Assembly (NCBI GenBank): GCA_963662515.1
Contig: OY759675.1
Location: 1,240,001-1,304,000 of the forward strand
Source: JAFGDI01 sp963662515
GTDB lineage: Bacteria; Planctomycetota; Phycisphaerae; Sedimentisphaerales; SM23-30
Direction: 5' to 3'
DNA length: 64,000 nt
The translations under genes were made by a program, and so were the position numbers. Positions 16,606 through 25,429 of this stretch are shown here, one piece after another. Numbering within the stretch: position 1 is the first letter of the stretch; each line of letters starts with the position of its first letter. Under the pieces are notes generated by a model. The model was not told the origin of the DNA, made no database searches, and was given only the letters and a program-made list of their open reading frames with translations.

Positions 16606-16676
16606 ATTGAGTGTAAGGGCGAAAACAGGTATATTATTCAGGCTGGAACAAATATTTACTCTTGGAGCTCTTAATT

Positions 16677-17462
16677 ATGTTGAACAGGATCATTATTTCT
16701 GCGTTTGTTTTATGCTTTGTGACGGTTATTAGCATTCAGGCCCAGGAACAGGCCCCTGATAAGCCAGTTGAGTATCTTTCGCTGGGGGTAGTTACCGCCG
16801 TCTCTACTTCTCCTTATATAGATGATGACAGCCGGGTATTACCTATTCCGCTGGTTTCTTATATTACCGAGAGATTTTACTTTACCGGGCTGGAAGCTGG
16901 TTATGCCCTGATGGGCGATCGCCAGCTTAGTCTTATTGCCACTGCCAATGCCAGAATGGAATATTACGATGAAGATGACAGCTATATCTTTGATGGTATG
17001 GCCAATCGGCACGCCAGTCTTGATGGCGGCCTTAAAGTTCGCTGGGAACATCCCTGGTGCGGGCTGGAAACCGGGTTCAGGGCTGATCTGCTGAGTGTTT
17101 ATGATGGATATGAGATATTTGCCCGGGCTAAAAAGAGTTTTAAGGGCATTTTTGATATAGAAAAGCTCAAATTTGATATTAGTGCCGGTCTGAGCTGGCG
17201 TAGTGAGGAGCTTAACGACTATTATTATGGTGTACGGCCGGCTGAAGCTACTGCTGACCGTCCGGTGTATGAGCCGCAGGGTGATCTTAACTATCAGCTT
17301 GGCTGCGGCTGGTCATATCAGCTTTCCGAGAGATGGTCGCTTTTCAATAATTACCGGGTCGAGTTCCTGGCCGATGAAATAGCCGATAGTCCGCTGGTTG
17401 ACAGTGATACTACCTTTGCCGTTATGGTTGGTCTGGCCTATAAAATTGATCTGTCCAGATAA
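16677..17462 (+). CDS. MipA/OmpV-family outer-membrane protein
   Basis: Predicted barrel of 261 residues with a signal peptide (LNRIIISAFVLCFVTVISIQAQ). Starts with YLSLGVVTAVSTSPYID, has PIPLVSYITERFYFTGLEAGY typical of MipA/OmpV, and ends AVMVGLAYKIDLSR, a C-terminal membrane strand. Family members include a murein-machinery scaffold and outer-membrane proteins of unclear role; no specific job can be assigned here. The ATG at 16677 with GGAG eleven bases upstream is preferred over an in-frame TTG at 16662. Confidence 0.82.
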   Translation: MLNRIIISAFVLCFVTVISIQAQEQAPDKPVEYLSLGVVTAVSTSPYIDDDSRVLPIPLVSYITERFYFTGLEAGYALMGDRQLSLIATANARMEYYDEDDSYIFDGMANRHASLDGGLKVRWEHPWCGLETGFRADLLSVYDGYEIFARAKKSFKGIFDIEKLKFDISAGLSWRSEELNDYYYGVRPAEATADRPVYEPQGDLNYQLGCGWSYQLSERWSLFNNYRVEFLADEIADSPLVDSDTTFAVMVGLAYKIDLSR

Positions 17463-17517
17463 AAGATGATATAAACCAAGGCCTGAGAGAGCCCGCTGAG
17501 CTGAATTATTGCTGCTG

Positions 17518-18330
17518 ATGATTGATATTAACACAAAAACCGCCCGTTTGAAGGCTTTGCCCGCTGCTATGGAAGGGCTGAGAATATTACATCTCAGTGA
17601 TCTGCATACCCGGGGCTTTGGCCCGGTGGAGCAGGCCGCTTATGATGCTATGCGGCAGATGGAGCCGGAAATGGTAATATTTAGCGGCGATTTCTGCTAT
17701 CATTTTGGCTTTTCCGGCAGTTTGTTCAAGTCCAGCACGCAGGCGGACCATGATTATCCTTTTCTGTCCCGGCATGGCATCTGGCTGCCCCCGGAATCAG
17801 ACAAGGCTTATGCCGTTATGCAAAGGCTCTTGCAGGATTATACCTGCCCGCTGGGAGTATGGGCCAGTTGCGGTAATCACGATCCGGCTGATTTTGTGCA
17901 AAGGGCACGGGGCCTCAGCCTGCGGTTTTTGCATAATGAATCAGCCGTTATCCAATATAATAACTGCCGGATCTCGCTTACAGGTGTGAATTGCAATACC
18001 CGCAGCAGTTTCGACCTGATAGATATTATCAGGCAGGTGCCGCGTGCTGATCTTGATCTGGCTATTTCGCATTATCCGGAAAATGCCGAGCCGCTCATTG
18101 CCGGCGGAATGGACCTGGTACTGGCCGGTCACACCCACGGTGGTCAGATATGTCTGCCCGGCGGTAAACCTGTAATTACTCACAGTCGGACCGGCAGCCA
18201 TTATGCCTCAGGCCTGATCCGATTTCTTGAGGGGCAGGTGCATATTTCCCGCGGCCTGGGCAAGATCATGCTTCCGCTGCGGCTTAACTGCCCGCCGGAG
18301 ATAACGCTGATAACGCTGGCCCGGCAATAG
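17518..18330 (+). CDS. YkuE-like metallophosphoesterase
   Basis: Cytoplasmic or membrane-associated phosphoesterase of 270 residues. Signature motifs appear in order: HLSDLH with D28 and H30, GDF at 57-59, GNHDP, then SHYPE and GHTHGGQICLPG. The GHTHGGQ motif with the closing GLG and NCPPEITLITL is typical of the YkuE/LpxH-like group, whose members act on lipid or nucleotide phosphates. It starts 55 bp after the MipA-like gene and may be co-transcribed. An in-frame TTG lies nine bases upstream of the chosen ATG. No signal peptide is visible. Confidence 0.85.
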   Translation: MIDINTKTARLKALPAAMEGLRILHLSDLHTRGFGPVEQAAYDAMRQMEPEMVIFSGDFCYHFGFSGSLFKSSTQADHDYPFLSRHGIWLPPESDKAYAVMQRLLQDYTCPLGVWASCGNHDPADFVQRARGLSLRFLHNESAVIQYNNCRISLTGVNCNTRSSFDLIDIIRQVPRADLDLAISHYPENAEPLIAGGMDLVLAGHTHGGQICLPGGKPVITHSRTGSHYASGLIRFLEGQVHISRGLGKIMLPLRLNCPPEITLITLARQ

Positions 18331-18345
18331 ATCTGTAGTTTCCTA

Positions 18346-18621
18346 ACTGGTTACAGTGTTTAGAAATTGCAGAGTTAACTGTGAAATATATTGTTTAGAT
18401 ATAAGATATAAGATATAAGATATAAGTTGATAAGTTCCGGTATCGGCCTTGAGGCCGATGGCTGTTTTATGGCTTCGCGGCAGTAAAGAGCAGGCAATTT
18501 GTATTGTATTTACAGTCGCGAAGCCATAAAACAGGTCGCGCAGCGACACCGGAGCTTATCAACTTATATCTTATATCTTATTACTGTAACCGTATGAACG
18601 GTTACTTATATCTTATTACTT
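18346..18621. repeat. Intergenic long-hairpin element G
   Basis: The best-preserved member. The left arm (18396-18489) and right arm (18508-18585) pair over most of their length, including ATAAGATATAAG tracts, TTGATAAGTTCCGG / CCGGAGCTTATCAA, and CTGTTTTATGGCTTCGCG / CGCGAAGCCATAAAACAG. Tips differ: ATCGGCC-TTGA-GGCCGAT left, GTCGCGCAGCGAC right. At its right is the 20-bp palindrome GTAACCGTATGAACGGTTAC (18586-18605); at its left (18346-18395) a module shared in reverse with 10501-10558. Confidence 0.78.
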
Positions 18622-18661
18622 GTTATTTATTTCTTTACTATCCAACATGAAAGGACATATT

Positions 18662-20380
18662 ATGAAAAAGGTTTCAGCTGTTATGCTCTCGCTTGTGGCT
18701 CTGGCTTTAATTTCTGCCGGATGTCAGAAGCCGTTTTCCGGCAGTCAGAAGCAATTTACCCGCTATGACAGTCAGGCCCGCGCCTTACTCGCGCAGATGA
18801 CACTCGATGAGAAGATCGGGCAGATGATACAGGCTGAGACCACCGGGCTCAAGGATCCCTCTGATATTGAGACATATTATCTGGGTTCTATACTCGCTGG
18901 CGGCTCTGCCGATCCCAAAGCGGGAAACAGTCCGGAAGCCTGGACGGATGAATTTGAAAATATCATGGCTCATTCGCTCAGGACCCGTCTGCGTATCCCG
19001 CTGTTATTTGGTATTGATGCGGTGCATGGCCATAACAATATAACAGGGGCTACGATATTCCCGCATAATATCGGTCTGGGTTATGCCAATGACCCCCGGC
19101 TGGTCGAAGCGATCGGCCGGGCGACTGCCGTGGAAATGAGAGCGACGGGCATTCACTGGGCCTTTGCTCCCTGTGTGGCGGCAGCGCAGGACCCGCGCTG
19201 GGGACGCACCTACGAGAGCTTTTCCGCAGACCCACAGATTTGCGGCCGGTTAGGAGCAGCCTCTGTCAGAGGATTACAGGGCGGCTCTCTCGCTGCCGGT
19301 GATGCGGTGCTGGCCTGTGTTAAGCATTATGCCGGAGATGGCGGTACGGCTATGGGCACCGCCCGGGGCGGTCATGGTCTGGATCAGGGTGATACCCGCT
19401 GCGATGAGGAAACTTTCCGCCGGCTTCACCTGGCTCAGTACAAACAGGCCATCAGAGAAGGGGCTGGCTCGATCATGCCTTCCTACAGCAGTTGGAACGG
19501 TGTAAAATGCTCGGCTAATAAGTATCTGCTCACCGATGTTCTCCGGGGCGAGCTGGGCTTTGAAGGATTTCTTATCTCTGATTATGAGGCGATCAAGCAG
19601 ATCGATCCGGACTTCAAGCAGGCCATTGCTCTCAGTGTCAATGCCGGAATGGATATGGCCATGGAGCCGACCCGCTATCGTGAATTCTTTGCTCTGCTCA
19701 AAGAGCTGGTGCAGGAAGGAACAGTTACCCAGCAGCGGATCGATGAGGCGGTGATCCGTATTCTCCGGGTTAAGTTCGCCATGGGTCTGCTTGACCCTGA
19801 TTATGATTATAAAGTTGACCGCAGTGAGCTGGCGGTGATCGGCTGTGCAGCCCATCGCGATCTGGCCCGGCGGGCGGTCCGCCAGTCGCTGGTAATTCTC
19901 AAGGATGATAAAAAGCTGTTGCCGCTGGCAGCCGGGTCTGGTTCCATACTGGTTGCGGGTTCTGCCGCTGATGATATCGGTCAGCAGTGCGGCGGCTGGA
20001 CTATCGACTGGCAGGGTAAGACCGGAGCGGTTACTGCCGGTACTACTATTCTGGCGGCGGTTAAGCAGGCAGTTGCTCCTGATACGCTTGTCAGTTTCAG
20101 TCCGGCTGGCGATATTAACGCCAAAGCGGAGGTGGCTCTGGTAGTGGTCGGCGAAAAACCCTATGCCGAATTTGAAGGTGACCGCAACGAACTCAGGCTC
20201 AGCAGCGAAGATATTGAACTGGTTAAAAAGGTAAAGGCCGGCGGTATGCCCGTTGTCGTTATCCTGCTCTCAGGCCGCCTGCTGGATCTGGAGGAGATAA
20301 GCCAATATGCCGATGCCATTGTCGCTGCCTGGCTGCCCGGCACCGAAGCAGCGGGTATAACCGATGTCCTCCTGAAATAA
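18662..20380 (+). CDS. GH3 beta-glucosidase-like lipoprotein, C-terminally short
   Basis: Family GH3 glycosidase with lipoprotein signal (lipobox LISAGC) and 572 residues in all. The ATG at 18662, after AAAGGACATATT, is chosen over an upstream TTG. The TIM-barrel domain has the usual IGQM, GIDAVHGHN, FAPCVA, GRTYESF, KHYAGDGGT segments; the nucleophile is D307 in LISDYEA. The second domain (from about 390) runs through GDRNELRLSSEDIELV and ends AWLPGTEAAGITDVLLK. Typical exo-glucosidases continue GD-x-x-x-x-GKLP and at least 40 residues more, so this copy seems shortened exactly where interspersed repeat DNA begins. Activity is uncertain. Confidence 0.82.
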   Translation: MKKVSAVMLSLVALALISAGCQKPFSGSQKQFTRYDSQARALLAQMTLDEKIGQMIQAETTGLKDPSDIETYYLGSILAGGSADPKAGNSPEAWTDEFENIMAHSLRTRLRIPLLFGIDAVHGHNNITGATIFPHNIGLGYANDPRLVEAIGRATAVEMRATGIHWAFAPCVAAAQDPRWGRTYESFSADPQICGRLGAASVRGLQGGSLAAGDAVLACVKHYAGDGGTAMGTARGGHGLDQGDTRCDEETFRRLHLAQYKQAIREGAGSIMPSYSSWNGVKCSANKYLLTDVLRGELGFEGFLISDYEAIKQIDPDFKQAIALSVNAGMDMAMEPTRYREFFALLKELVQEGTVTQQRIDEAVIRILRVKFAMGLLDPDYDYKVDRSELAVIGCAAHRDLARRAVRQSLVILKDDKKLLPLAAGSGSILVAGSAADDIGQQCGGWTIDWQGKTGAVTAGTTILAAVKQAVAPDTLVSFSPAGDINAKAEVALVVVGEKPYAEFEGDRNELRLSSEDIELVKKVKAGGMPVVVILLSGRLLDLEEISQYADAIVAAWLPGTEAAGITDVLLK

Positions 20381-20388
20381 AATAATGA

Positions 20389-20505
20389 CAGGATAACCGC
20401 TCGATTACTCGCTGGATTTTTATAGTAGTTTATGTTTATTTAATTTGCTTTTCGCAGCCGGTTAACCTTTCCGAACCCGGCTGGCTTTTGATTTAAGATT
20501 TGTAA
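20389..20505. repeat. Interspersed repeat, copy 2 (ACCGCTCGA type)
   Basis: GACAGGATAACCGCTCGATT, ACTCGCTGGAT, TTTTATAGTAGTTT, a variable stretch, then CCCGGCTGGCTTTT and TTAAGATTT, matching 5212-5335 block by block. It begins nine bases after the GH3 stop codon. Confidence 0.6.
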
Positions 20506-20551
20506 TTAATCAGCCTCGAGTTCCGAACTGGCATCGCGAGCGAAGCGAGCC

Positions 20552-20718
20552 TTAAGAGTTCCGAGCTTTAGGGCTTGTTGCCCAAAGGTAGCACAAGCAT
20601 CCTTGCTTGTGATTCTTAGTGTAGCATTGCTGGTTATGTTGAGCATATTGGCATAATGGTTATGCGAAAAACAGTATGTTTCTTCTGGGCAACACGCCCT
20701 AAAGCTCGGAACTCCTAA
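20552..20718. repeat. 167-bp palindromic repeat
   Basis: Arms of about 32 bases, nearly perfect: TTCCGAGCTTTAGGGCTTGT at 20560 and its inverse ACACGCCCTAAAGCTCGGAA at 20693. Between the arms are a CAAGCATCC-TTGCTTG hairpin and unique DNA. To the left is GCATCGCGAGCGAAGCGAGC, another small hairpin. Part of the right arm recurs near 3925. No coding potential. Confidence 0.65.
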
Positions 20719-20729
20719 GCGCCGGACGG

Positions 20730-21872
20730 GCCCCCTTACGCCGGGGAGGCGGGTCTTGCCAGTGGCGACAATCAAGATCAGGCTGGTTTTCTGTCCTTAC
20801 GCCGGACGGGCGGGTCTTGCCAGTGGCGACAGTTGAGATCAGGCCCGGTTTTCTGTCTTTTAAAAATAGGTCCCATAGGTCTCATAGGTCTCATCGGTCC
20901 CATTCTTCCCGGCATCGAGATTGAACAATGCGACCTATGAGACACATGCGACCTATGGGACCTATGTTTTCTTTTCCCTGCACCGAGATTGACCTAAGGG
21001 ACCAATGTTGAAAAAAATAATTTTCGTGTGTTTCGTGTGAGGGCTGAAAGTCCCGGCGGTTTTGGTCGGGATGGTTGAAAATCTTTCTTTCGATTTATGG
21101 TCCAATAAGTTTATTTTGGTGCGGATTAAATTTGAAATGTTTCGGGGCAAAGTGGTTTGGCGGTTTTCTTTTTGGGAATCTTATTTTTCCAGTTTGATTT
21201 GCCGTAAAGTGAATTTGAAAAACAATTTTGTAAATTGGAAAAACCGTTTTTCAAATCGGGAAAATCATTTTGTAAGTTTGAAAAATCATTTTGTAAATTG
21301 GGAATGTCATTTTTCAAATTGGAAAAATGGTTTTGTAAATTTGATTTGTCGTTTTGTAAATTTGAAAAATGATTTTGTAAATTTGAAAAACGGTTTTGTA
21401 AGTTTGAAAAATGGTTTTGTAAATTTGAAAAATGGTTTTGTAAATTTGAAAAATGATTTTGTAAACTTGAAAAATGGTTTTGTAAATTGCAGTTATCGGA
21501 ATTTGGATTTATTTTGCGGCGTTTTCAGTATTGAAAACGGCTGGAGCTACCAAAAACAGCCCTTTGGGGCTGTTTTAGAGCAGGTGAGCATTGGAGCAGG
21601 GGAACAGGAGAGAGGAAAGAGCAAAACATAGGTCCCATAGGTCACATAGGTCACATGCGTCTCAGAGGTCACATTGGTCAATCTCGGTGCCGGGACAATG
21701 GGACCAATGGGACCGATGAGACCTATAGGACCTATTTTTTAAAAGCCAGAAAACCAGCCTGCTCTTAACTGTCGCCACTGGCTGCAATTGTCAGGCCAGA
21801 CCAGCAATCGGGAAGAATCTCAAGCAAGGATGCTTGAGCTACCTGGTTCCGCCTCCCCGGCGTAAGGGGGGG
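20730..21872. repeat. Palindromic element P2 with 21-bp tandem array
   Basis: About 1.14 kb, a near-identical relative of P1 in the same orientation. Arms are longer than in P1: outermost CCCCCTTACGCCGGGGAGGC (20731) mirrors GCCTCCCCGGCGTAAGGGGG (21851), then TTGCCAGTGGCGAC (20757) mirrors GTCGCCACTGGC, then the GGTCCCATA-rich part. The left arm repeats TTACGCCGGACGGGCGGGTC-type DNA twice in tandem. The array (about 21197-21487) has exactly one 21-bp unit fewer than P1. The AAAACAGCCC hairpin recurs at 21553-21576. The 189-residue open frame across it is likely a by-product. Confidence 0.8.
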
Positions 21873-21950
21873 ATTTATGATTTCTTTTTGGTGGTTATTC
21901 TGCTATTATTTTCCTCACCGGCGGTAGTGTTTCCGCTGATAATATATTTT

Positions 21951-22143
21951 GTAAGCGTGAACGGTTACGGTAATAAGAAACAAGAAATAAGAAATAAGAA
22001 ACAAGCTCATGATTCTCGCTCCGCTCGAAGCTGTCTGATTTTATATTGCAGGCAAAGCCTGCTTAAATAAGCCTCGCCGAAGGCGAAACCTCAACTTATT
22101 TCTTATTTCTTGTTTCTTATTACTTTAACCATACCAACGCTTA
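21951..22143. repeat. Intergenic long-hairpin element H
   Basis: Bounded by GTAAGCGTGAACGGTTAC at the left and an inverse-like TTAACCATACCAACGCTTAC at the right. Arms are of the AAGAAATAAG / CTTATTTCTT type on both sides, so they pair. Tip hairpins are CTCGCTCCGCTCGA and TCGCCGAAGGCGA. Lies directly upstream of the mannosidase gene, so its promoter must be in or near it. Confidence 0.72.
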
Positions 22144-22176
22144 CCATAGTTAAACCATGCTCAAAGGTCAGCTTTT

Positions 22177-25100
22177 ATGTCTGAAAATAATACCGATAAG
22201 GCCAAATACGATCTCAGTAAGGACAGAGTGCTTTATGCCATTGGCTACAGTCATCTCGATACGCAATGGCGGTGGGATTTTGTCAAGACGATCAGGGATT
22301 ATCTGCGAGTGACGCTGGAGGAGACTTTTGACCGGCTGGAGAAGTATCCTGATTTTGTCTTTAACTTTACCGGCTCGATCCGCTATGAGATGATGAAGGA
22401 ATATTATCCCGACTATTATGAGCGGGTAAAGGAATATATTGAGCAGGGGCGCTGGTTCGTTTCGGGCTCCAGTGTGGAGGAATGCGATGTCCTGGCCCCC
22501 TCGGTCGAATCGCAGATCCGGCAGATACTGCTGGGCAATGAATATTACCGGCGTGAGTTTGGCCGGTGCAGCGTGGATTTCTTTCTGCCGGATTGTTTTG
22601 GCTTTATGGCCCATACCCCCTCGATCTGGCGGCATTGCGGCCTGCTGGGCTTTTCCACGCAGAAGCTCATCTGGGGCGGCAGCGGCATTCCCTTTACTCT
22701 GGGTTTATGGCAGGGGACAGATGGTCACGATATTATCGTAGCTATTGATCCGGGCCGCTATGAAGATGCGATCCTGACCCCGGCTCATCAGGAGCAGAGC
22801 TGGTCGGAGCGTATAACTGATAACGGTCAGCGTTACGGCCTCTTTGCCGAGTATCATTATTATGGGGTGGGCGATATTGGCGGGGCGCCCCGGGAAGAAG
22901 ATGTCATAAACTATACGCAGGCGGCCCGGGCCGATGATGGCCTCTACCGGGTCTGTCTGGCCGCCTCTGATGCTCTGTTTGGCGATATTACCCCGGAGCA
23001 GCGGGCGAAACTGCCGGTCTATAAAGGCGATTTCCTCTTAACCGAGCATTCCGCCGGTTCGATAACCTCGCAGGCGGCGATGAAACAGTGGAATCGCCGC
23101 AATGAGCAGCTTGCCGATGCCGCCGAGCGGGCGGCGGTGGCGGCAAAGTGGCTGGGTGAACGGAAATATCCCGCAGCAAAGCTGGAAGCCGCCTGGCTGC
23201 GGCTGCTGGCCTGTCAGTTCCATGATATCCTGCCGGGTACATCTATTCCCCGGGCCTATGAATATTCGTGGAATGATGAGGCGGTGGCCGAGAATCTCTT
23301 CCGGAGCATAGAAAATGACAATGCCCTGGCCGTAGCCGACCGGCTCAATACCAATGGGGCCGGTGTGCCGGTAGTAGTGTATAACCCGCTGGGGGCAGGT
23401 CGATCTGATCTCGGGCAGGTGGAACTGTCTGTCAACTGGCAATCTGCCCCAGATGGTGTGATGGTAACTGATGGGGCGGGTTTAAAAGCTGCCGGGCAGG
23501 TCATCAGCCGGTCAGGCAATAATATCGGCATTATCTTCCCGGTGCAGGCTGAGCCTTTGAGCTGGCAGGTATATCATATTGCACCGGCGGTTAATAAGAC
23601 CGATATCGGCTGTGAATTGAAGATAAGTGAAACCATGCTCGAAAATGAACGCTATCGGGTAGAGTTCGACAGTAGCGGAGATCCTGTTTCGATCTGGGAT
23701 AAGCTCGCCCGGCGGGAACTGCTCAGTGCCCCGGCCCGGCTGGCCTTTATCTATCATAAGCCCGCCCGCTTTCCCGCCTGGAATATGGAATGGCAGCATC
23801 AAAGTGCCCCCCCGGCTGGTTATGTTGAGGGCCCGGCGAAATTTGAGATAGTTGAATCAGGTCCGGTGCGGGTGAAACTGGCTGTGACCAGAACGGCCCG
23901 GGGCTCGGTCTTTCGGCAGGAATATTCGCTGCACTGCGGCGGCGATACGCTGCGGGTAGATAATGTCTTTGACTGGCAAACCAGCGGATATGCCCTCAAG
24001 GCGGTTTTCCCGCTGACAGTATCAAATCCGCTGGCCACCTATAATCTGGGCCTGGGTACGATCAAACGCGGCAATAACAATGAAAAGAAATATGAAGTGC
24101 CCTCGTATCAGTGGTTCGATCTTACCGATACCAACGGCGCTTATGGAGTGAGTTTCCTGGAAAACGGCCGGATCGGCTCAGATAAGCCATCTGATAATGT
24201 GGTGCGGCTTACCCTGCTCTATACCCCGGATGTGGATCAGGACAGAGATTATCCTGAACAGTCAACCCAGGACTGGGGCTGTCATGAATTTTCCTATGCC
24301 CTTTACGGCCATTGCGGCAGCTGGCAGGGGGCCTTGCCCGAATGGCCGGGCCGCAGATTGAATCAGCCCCTGCGCTGCCGGCAGGTTGAAAAACACAGCG
24401 GTGATCTGGGCTCTGGTTTTTCGCTGGCCGCTGTCAATGATGCCAGGCTTGATCTCAGGGCCGTGAAGCAGGCCTTGCGTGATGAAGAGCTGATAATCGT
24501 GCGGGTGCAGGAACTCAGCGGCAGTGTGATCGAAAATGCCCAAATAAACTTCGCCGGTGAGATAGCGGAGGCCTGGGAAGTGGATGGCCAGGAATTTCCT
24601 CTGGCCGCTGCCCGGGTAGAAAACGGCTGTCTGTATTTTAAGGCCGGTCCTTATTCTCTGCATAGCTTTGCCCTGCGGCTTAAACCGAGTGCTGCCGGTA
24701 AGCCGAGTTTGGGACAGGCTCTGGCCTTGCCCTATAATGCCGCGGTGATGACATCTGATGCTGATCGCAGCGCCGGTGAGATGGTTGATGGTCTTTCTTA
24801 TGCTGCCGAACTGGTGCCGCCGCGAATTTTGTGTGAGCAGGTGGAATTTGAACTTTGCCCGCCGGAAAATAAGGGCCGGGCCGATGCCCTGATTTGTGCA
24901 GGCCAGAAGCTGTTATTGCCCGGGGGGAATTATGAGCGCCTGTATCTGCTTATGGCCGCTGATGCCGATCTGCGGGCTGATTTCGTTATTGGCTCGCATA
25001 AGTCAGATCTGGCTATCCAGAGCTGGACGGGTTTTGTTGGACAGTGGTATGCTCGTAAATTCTGCCAGGAGATGCCCGAGAATTGTTCTAACGGTACATT

Positions 25101-25305
25101 TACGCTTCGGGAAATCGTTCCGGCTTATACCAAACCGGCAACTATAGCGTGGTTCGGCAAACATCGCCACAGCCGTTCTGTCGGCAATGATCCGTATCAG
25201 TTTACCTATATGTATAAGTATGAGCTGAGTATTCCCGCCGGGGCCAGGAGCATAGAGCTGCCCAACGATACCCGGGTCAAGATATTCGCCGCGACCGTAA
25301 AATGA
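22177..25305 (+). CDS. GH38 alpha-mannosidase
   Basis: Cytoplasmic-looking enzyme of 1042 residues without signal peptide. The zinc-binding start motif SHLDTQWRW gives H26 and D28, and the nucleophile is D139 in LPDCFGF, both characteristic of GH38. A further zinc histidine is likely in ACQFHDILPGTS (about residue 350). A long beta-rich C-terminal region follows (about 430-1042), as in lysosomal-type mannosidases. It would hydrolyse alpha-linked mannose from oligosaccharides, complementing the GH2 and GH3 enzymes upstream. G+C and codon use fit GC-richer neighbours such as the GH3 gene. Confidence 0.92.
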   Translation: MSENNTDKAKYDLSKDRVLYAIGYSHLDTQWRWDFVKTIRDYLRVTLEETFDRLEKYPDFVFNFTGSIRYEMMKEYYPDYYERVKEYIEQGRWFVSGSSVEECDVLAPSVESQIRQILLGNEYYRREFGRCSVDFFLPDCFGFMAHTPSIWRHCGLLGFSTQKLIWGGSGIPFTLGLWQGTDGHDIIVAIDPGRYEDAILTPAHQEQSWSERITDNGQRYGLFAEYHYYGVGDIGGAPREEDVINYTQAARADDGLYRVCLAASDALFGDITPEQRAKLPVYKGDFLLTEHSAGSITSQAAMKQWNRRNEQLADAAERAAVAAKWLGERKYPAAKLEAAWLRLLACQFHDILPGTSIPRAYEYSWNDEAVAENLFRSIENDNALAVADRLNTNGAGVPVVVYNPLGAGRSDLGQVELSVNWQSAPDGVMVTDGAGLKAAGQVISRSGNNIGIIFPVQAEPLSWQVYHIAPAVNKTDIGCELKISETMLENERYRVEFDSSGDPVSIWDKLARRELLSAPARLAFIYHKPARFPAWNMEWQHQSAPPAGYVEGPAKFEIVESGPVRVKLAVTRTARGSVFRQEYSLHCGGDTLRVDNVFDWQTSGYALKAVFPLTVSNPLATYNLGLGTIKRGNNNEKKYEVPSYQWFDLTDTNGAYGVSFLENGRIGSDKPSDNVVRLTLLYTPDVDQDRDYPEQSTQDWGCHEFSYALYGHCGSWQGALPEWPGRRLNQPLRCRQVEKHSGDLGSGFSLAAVNDARLDLRAVKQALRDEELIIVRVQELSGSVIENAQINFAGEIAEAWEVDGQEFPLAAARVENGCLYFKAGPYSLHSFALRLKPSAAGKPSLGQALALPYNAAVMTSDADRSAGEMVDGLSYAAELVPPRILCEQVEFELCPPENKGRADALICAGQKLLLPGGNYERLYLLMAADADLRADFVIGSHKSDLAIQSWTGFVGQWYARKFCQEMPENCSNGTFTLREIVPAYTKPATIAWFGKHRHSRSVGNDPYQFTYMYKYELSIPAGARSIELPNDTRVKIFAATVK

Positions 25306-25310
25306 GCCGC

Positions 25311-25392
25311 CCGCTGAGCTGCGGGTTGATCGTGAAATTTATAACCGCTAAAACAACCCACACAAGAGCTGCCGCTGAGCTGCGGGTTGATC
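25311..25392. repeat. Short direct repeat with hairpin after the mannosidase
   Basis: CCGCTGAGCTGCGGGTTGAT occurs at 25311 and again at 25372, 61 bases apart. Each copy folds as CCGC-TGAGCT-GCGG. It lies between convergent genes and might be a duplicated weak terminator. Confidence 0.45.
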
Positions 25393-25429
25393 TTAAGAGC
25401 GGGCCGGATAAATCAAATTCGTCCGGAGG

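Noticed and set aside
21834..22070. 78-residue open frame before element H
   Set aside because: Starts within the arm of P2 and ends in element H; no ribosome site.
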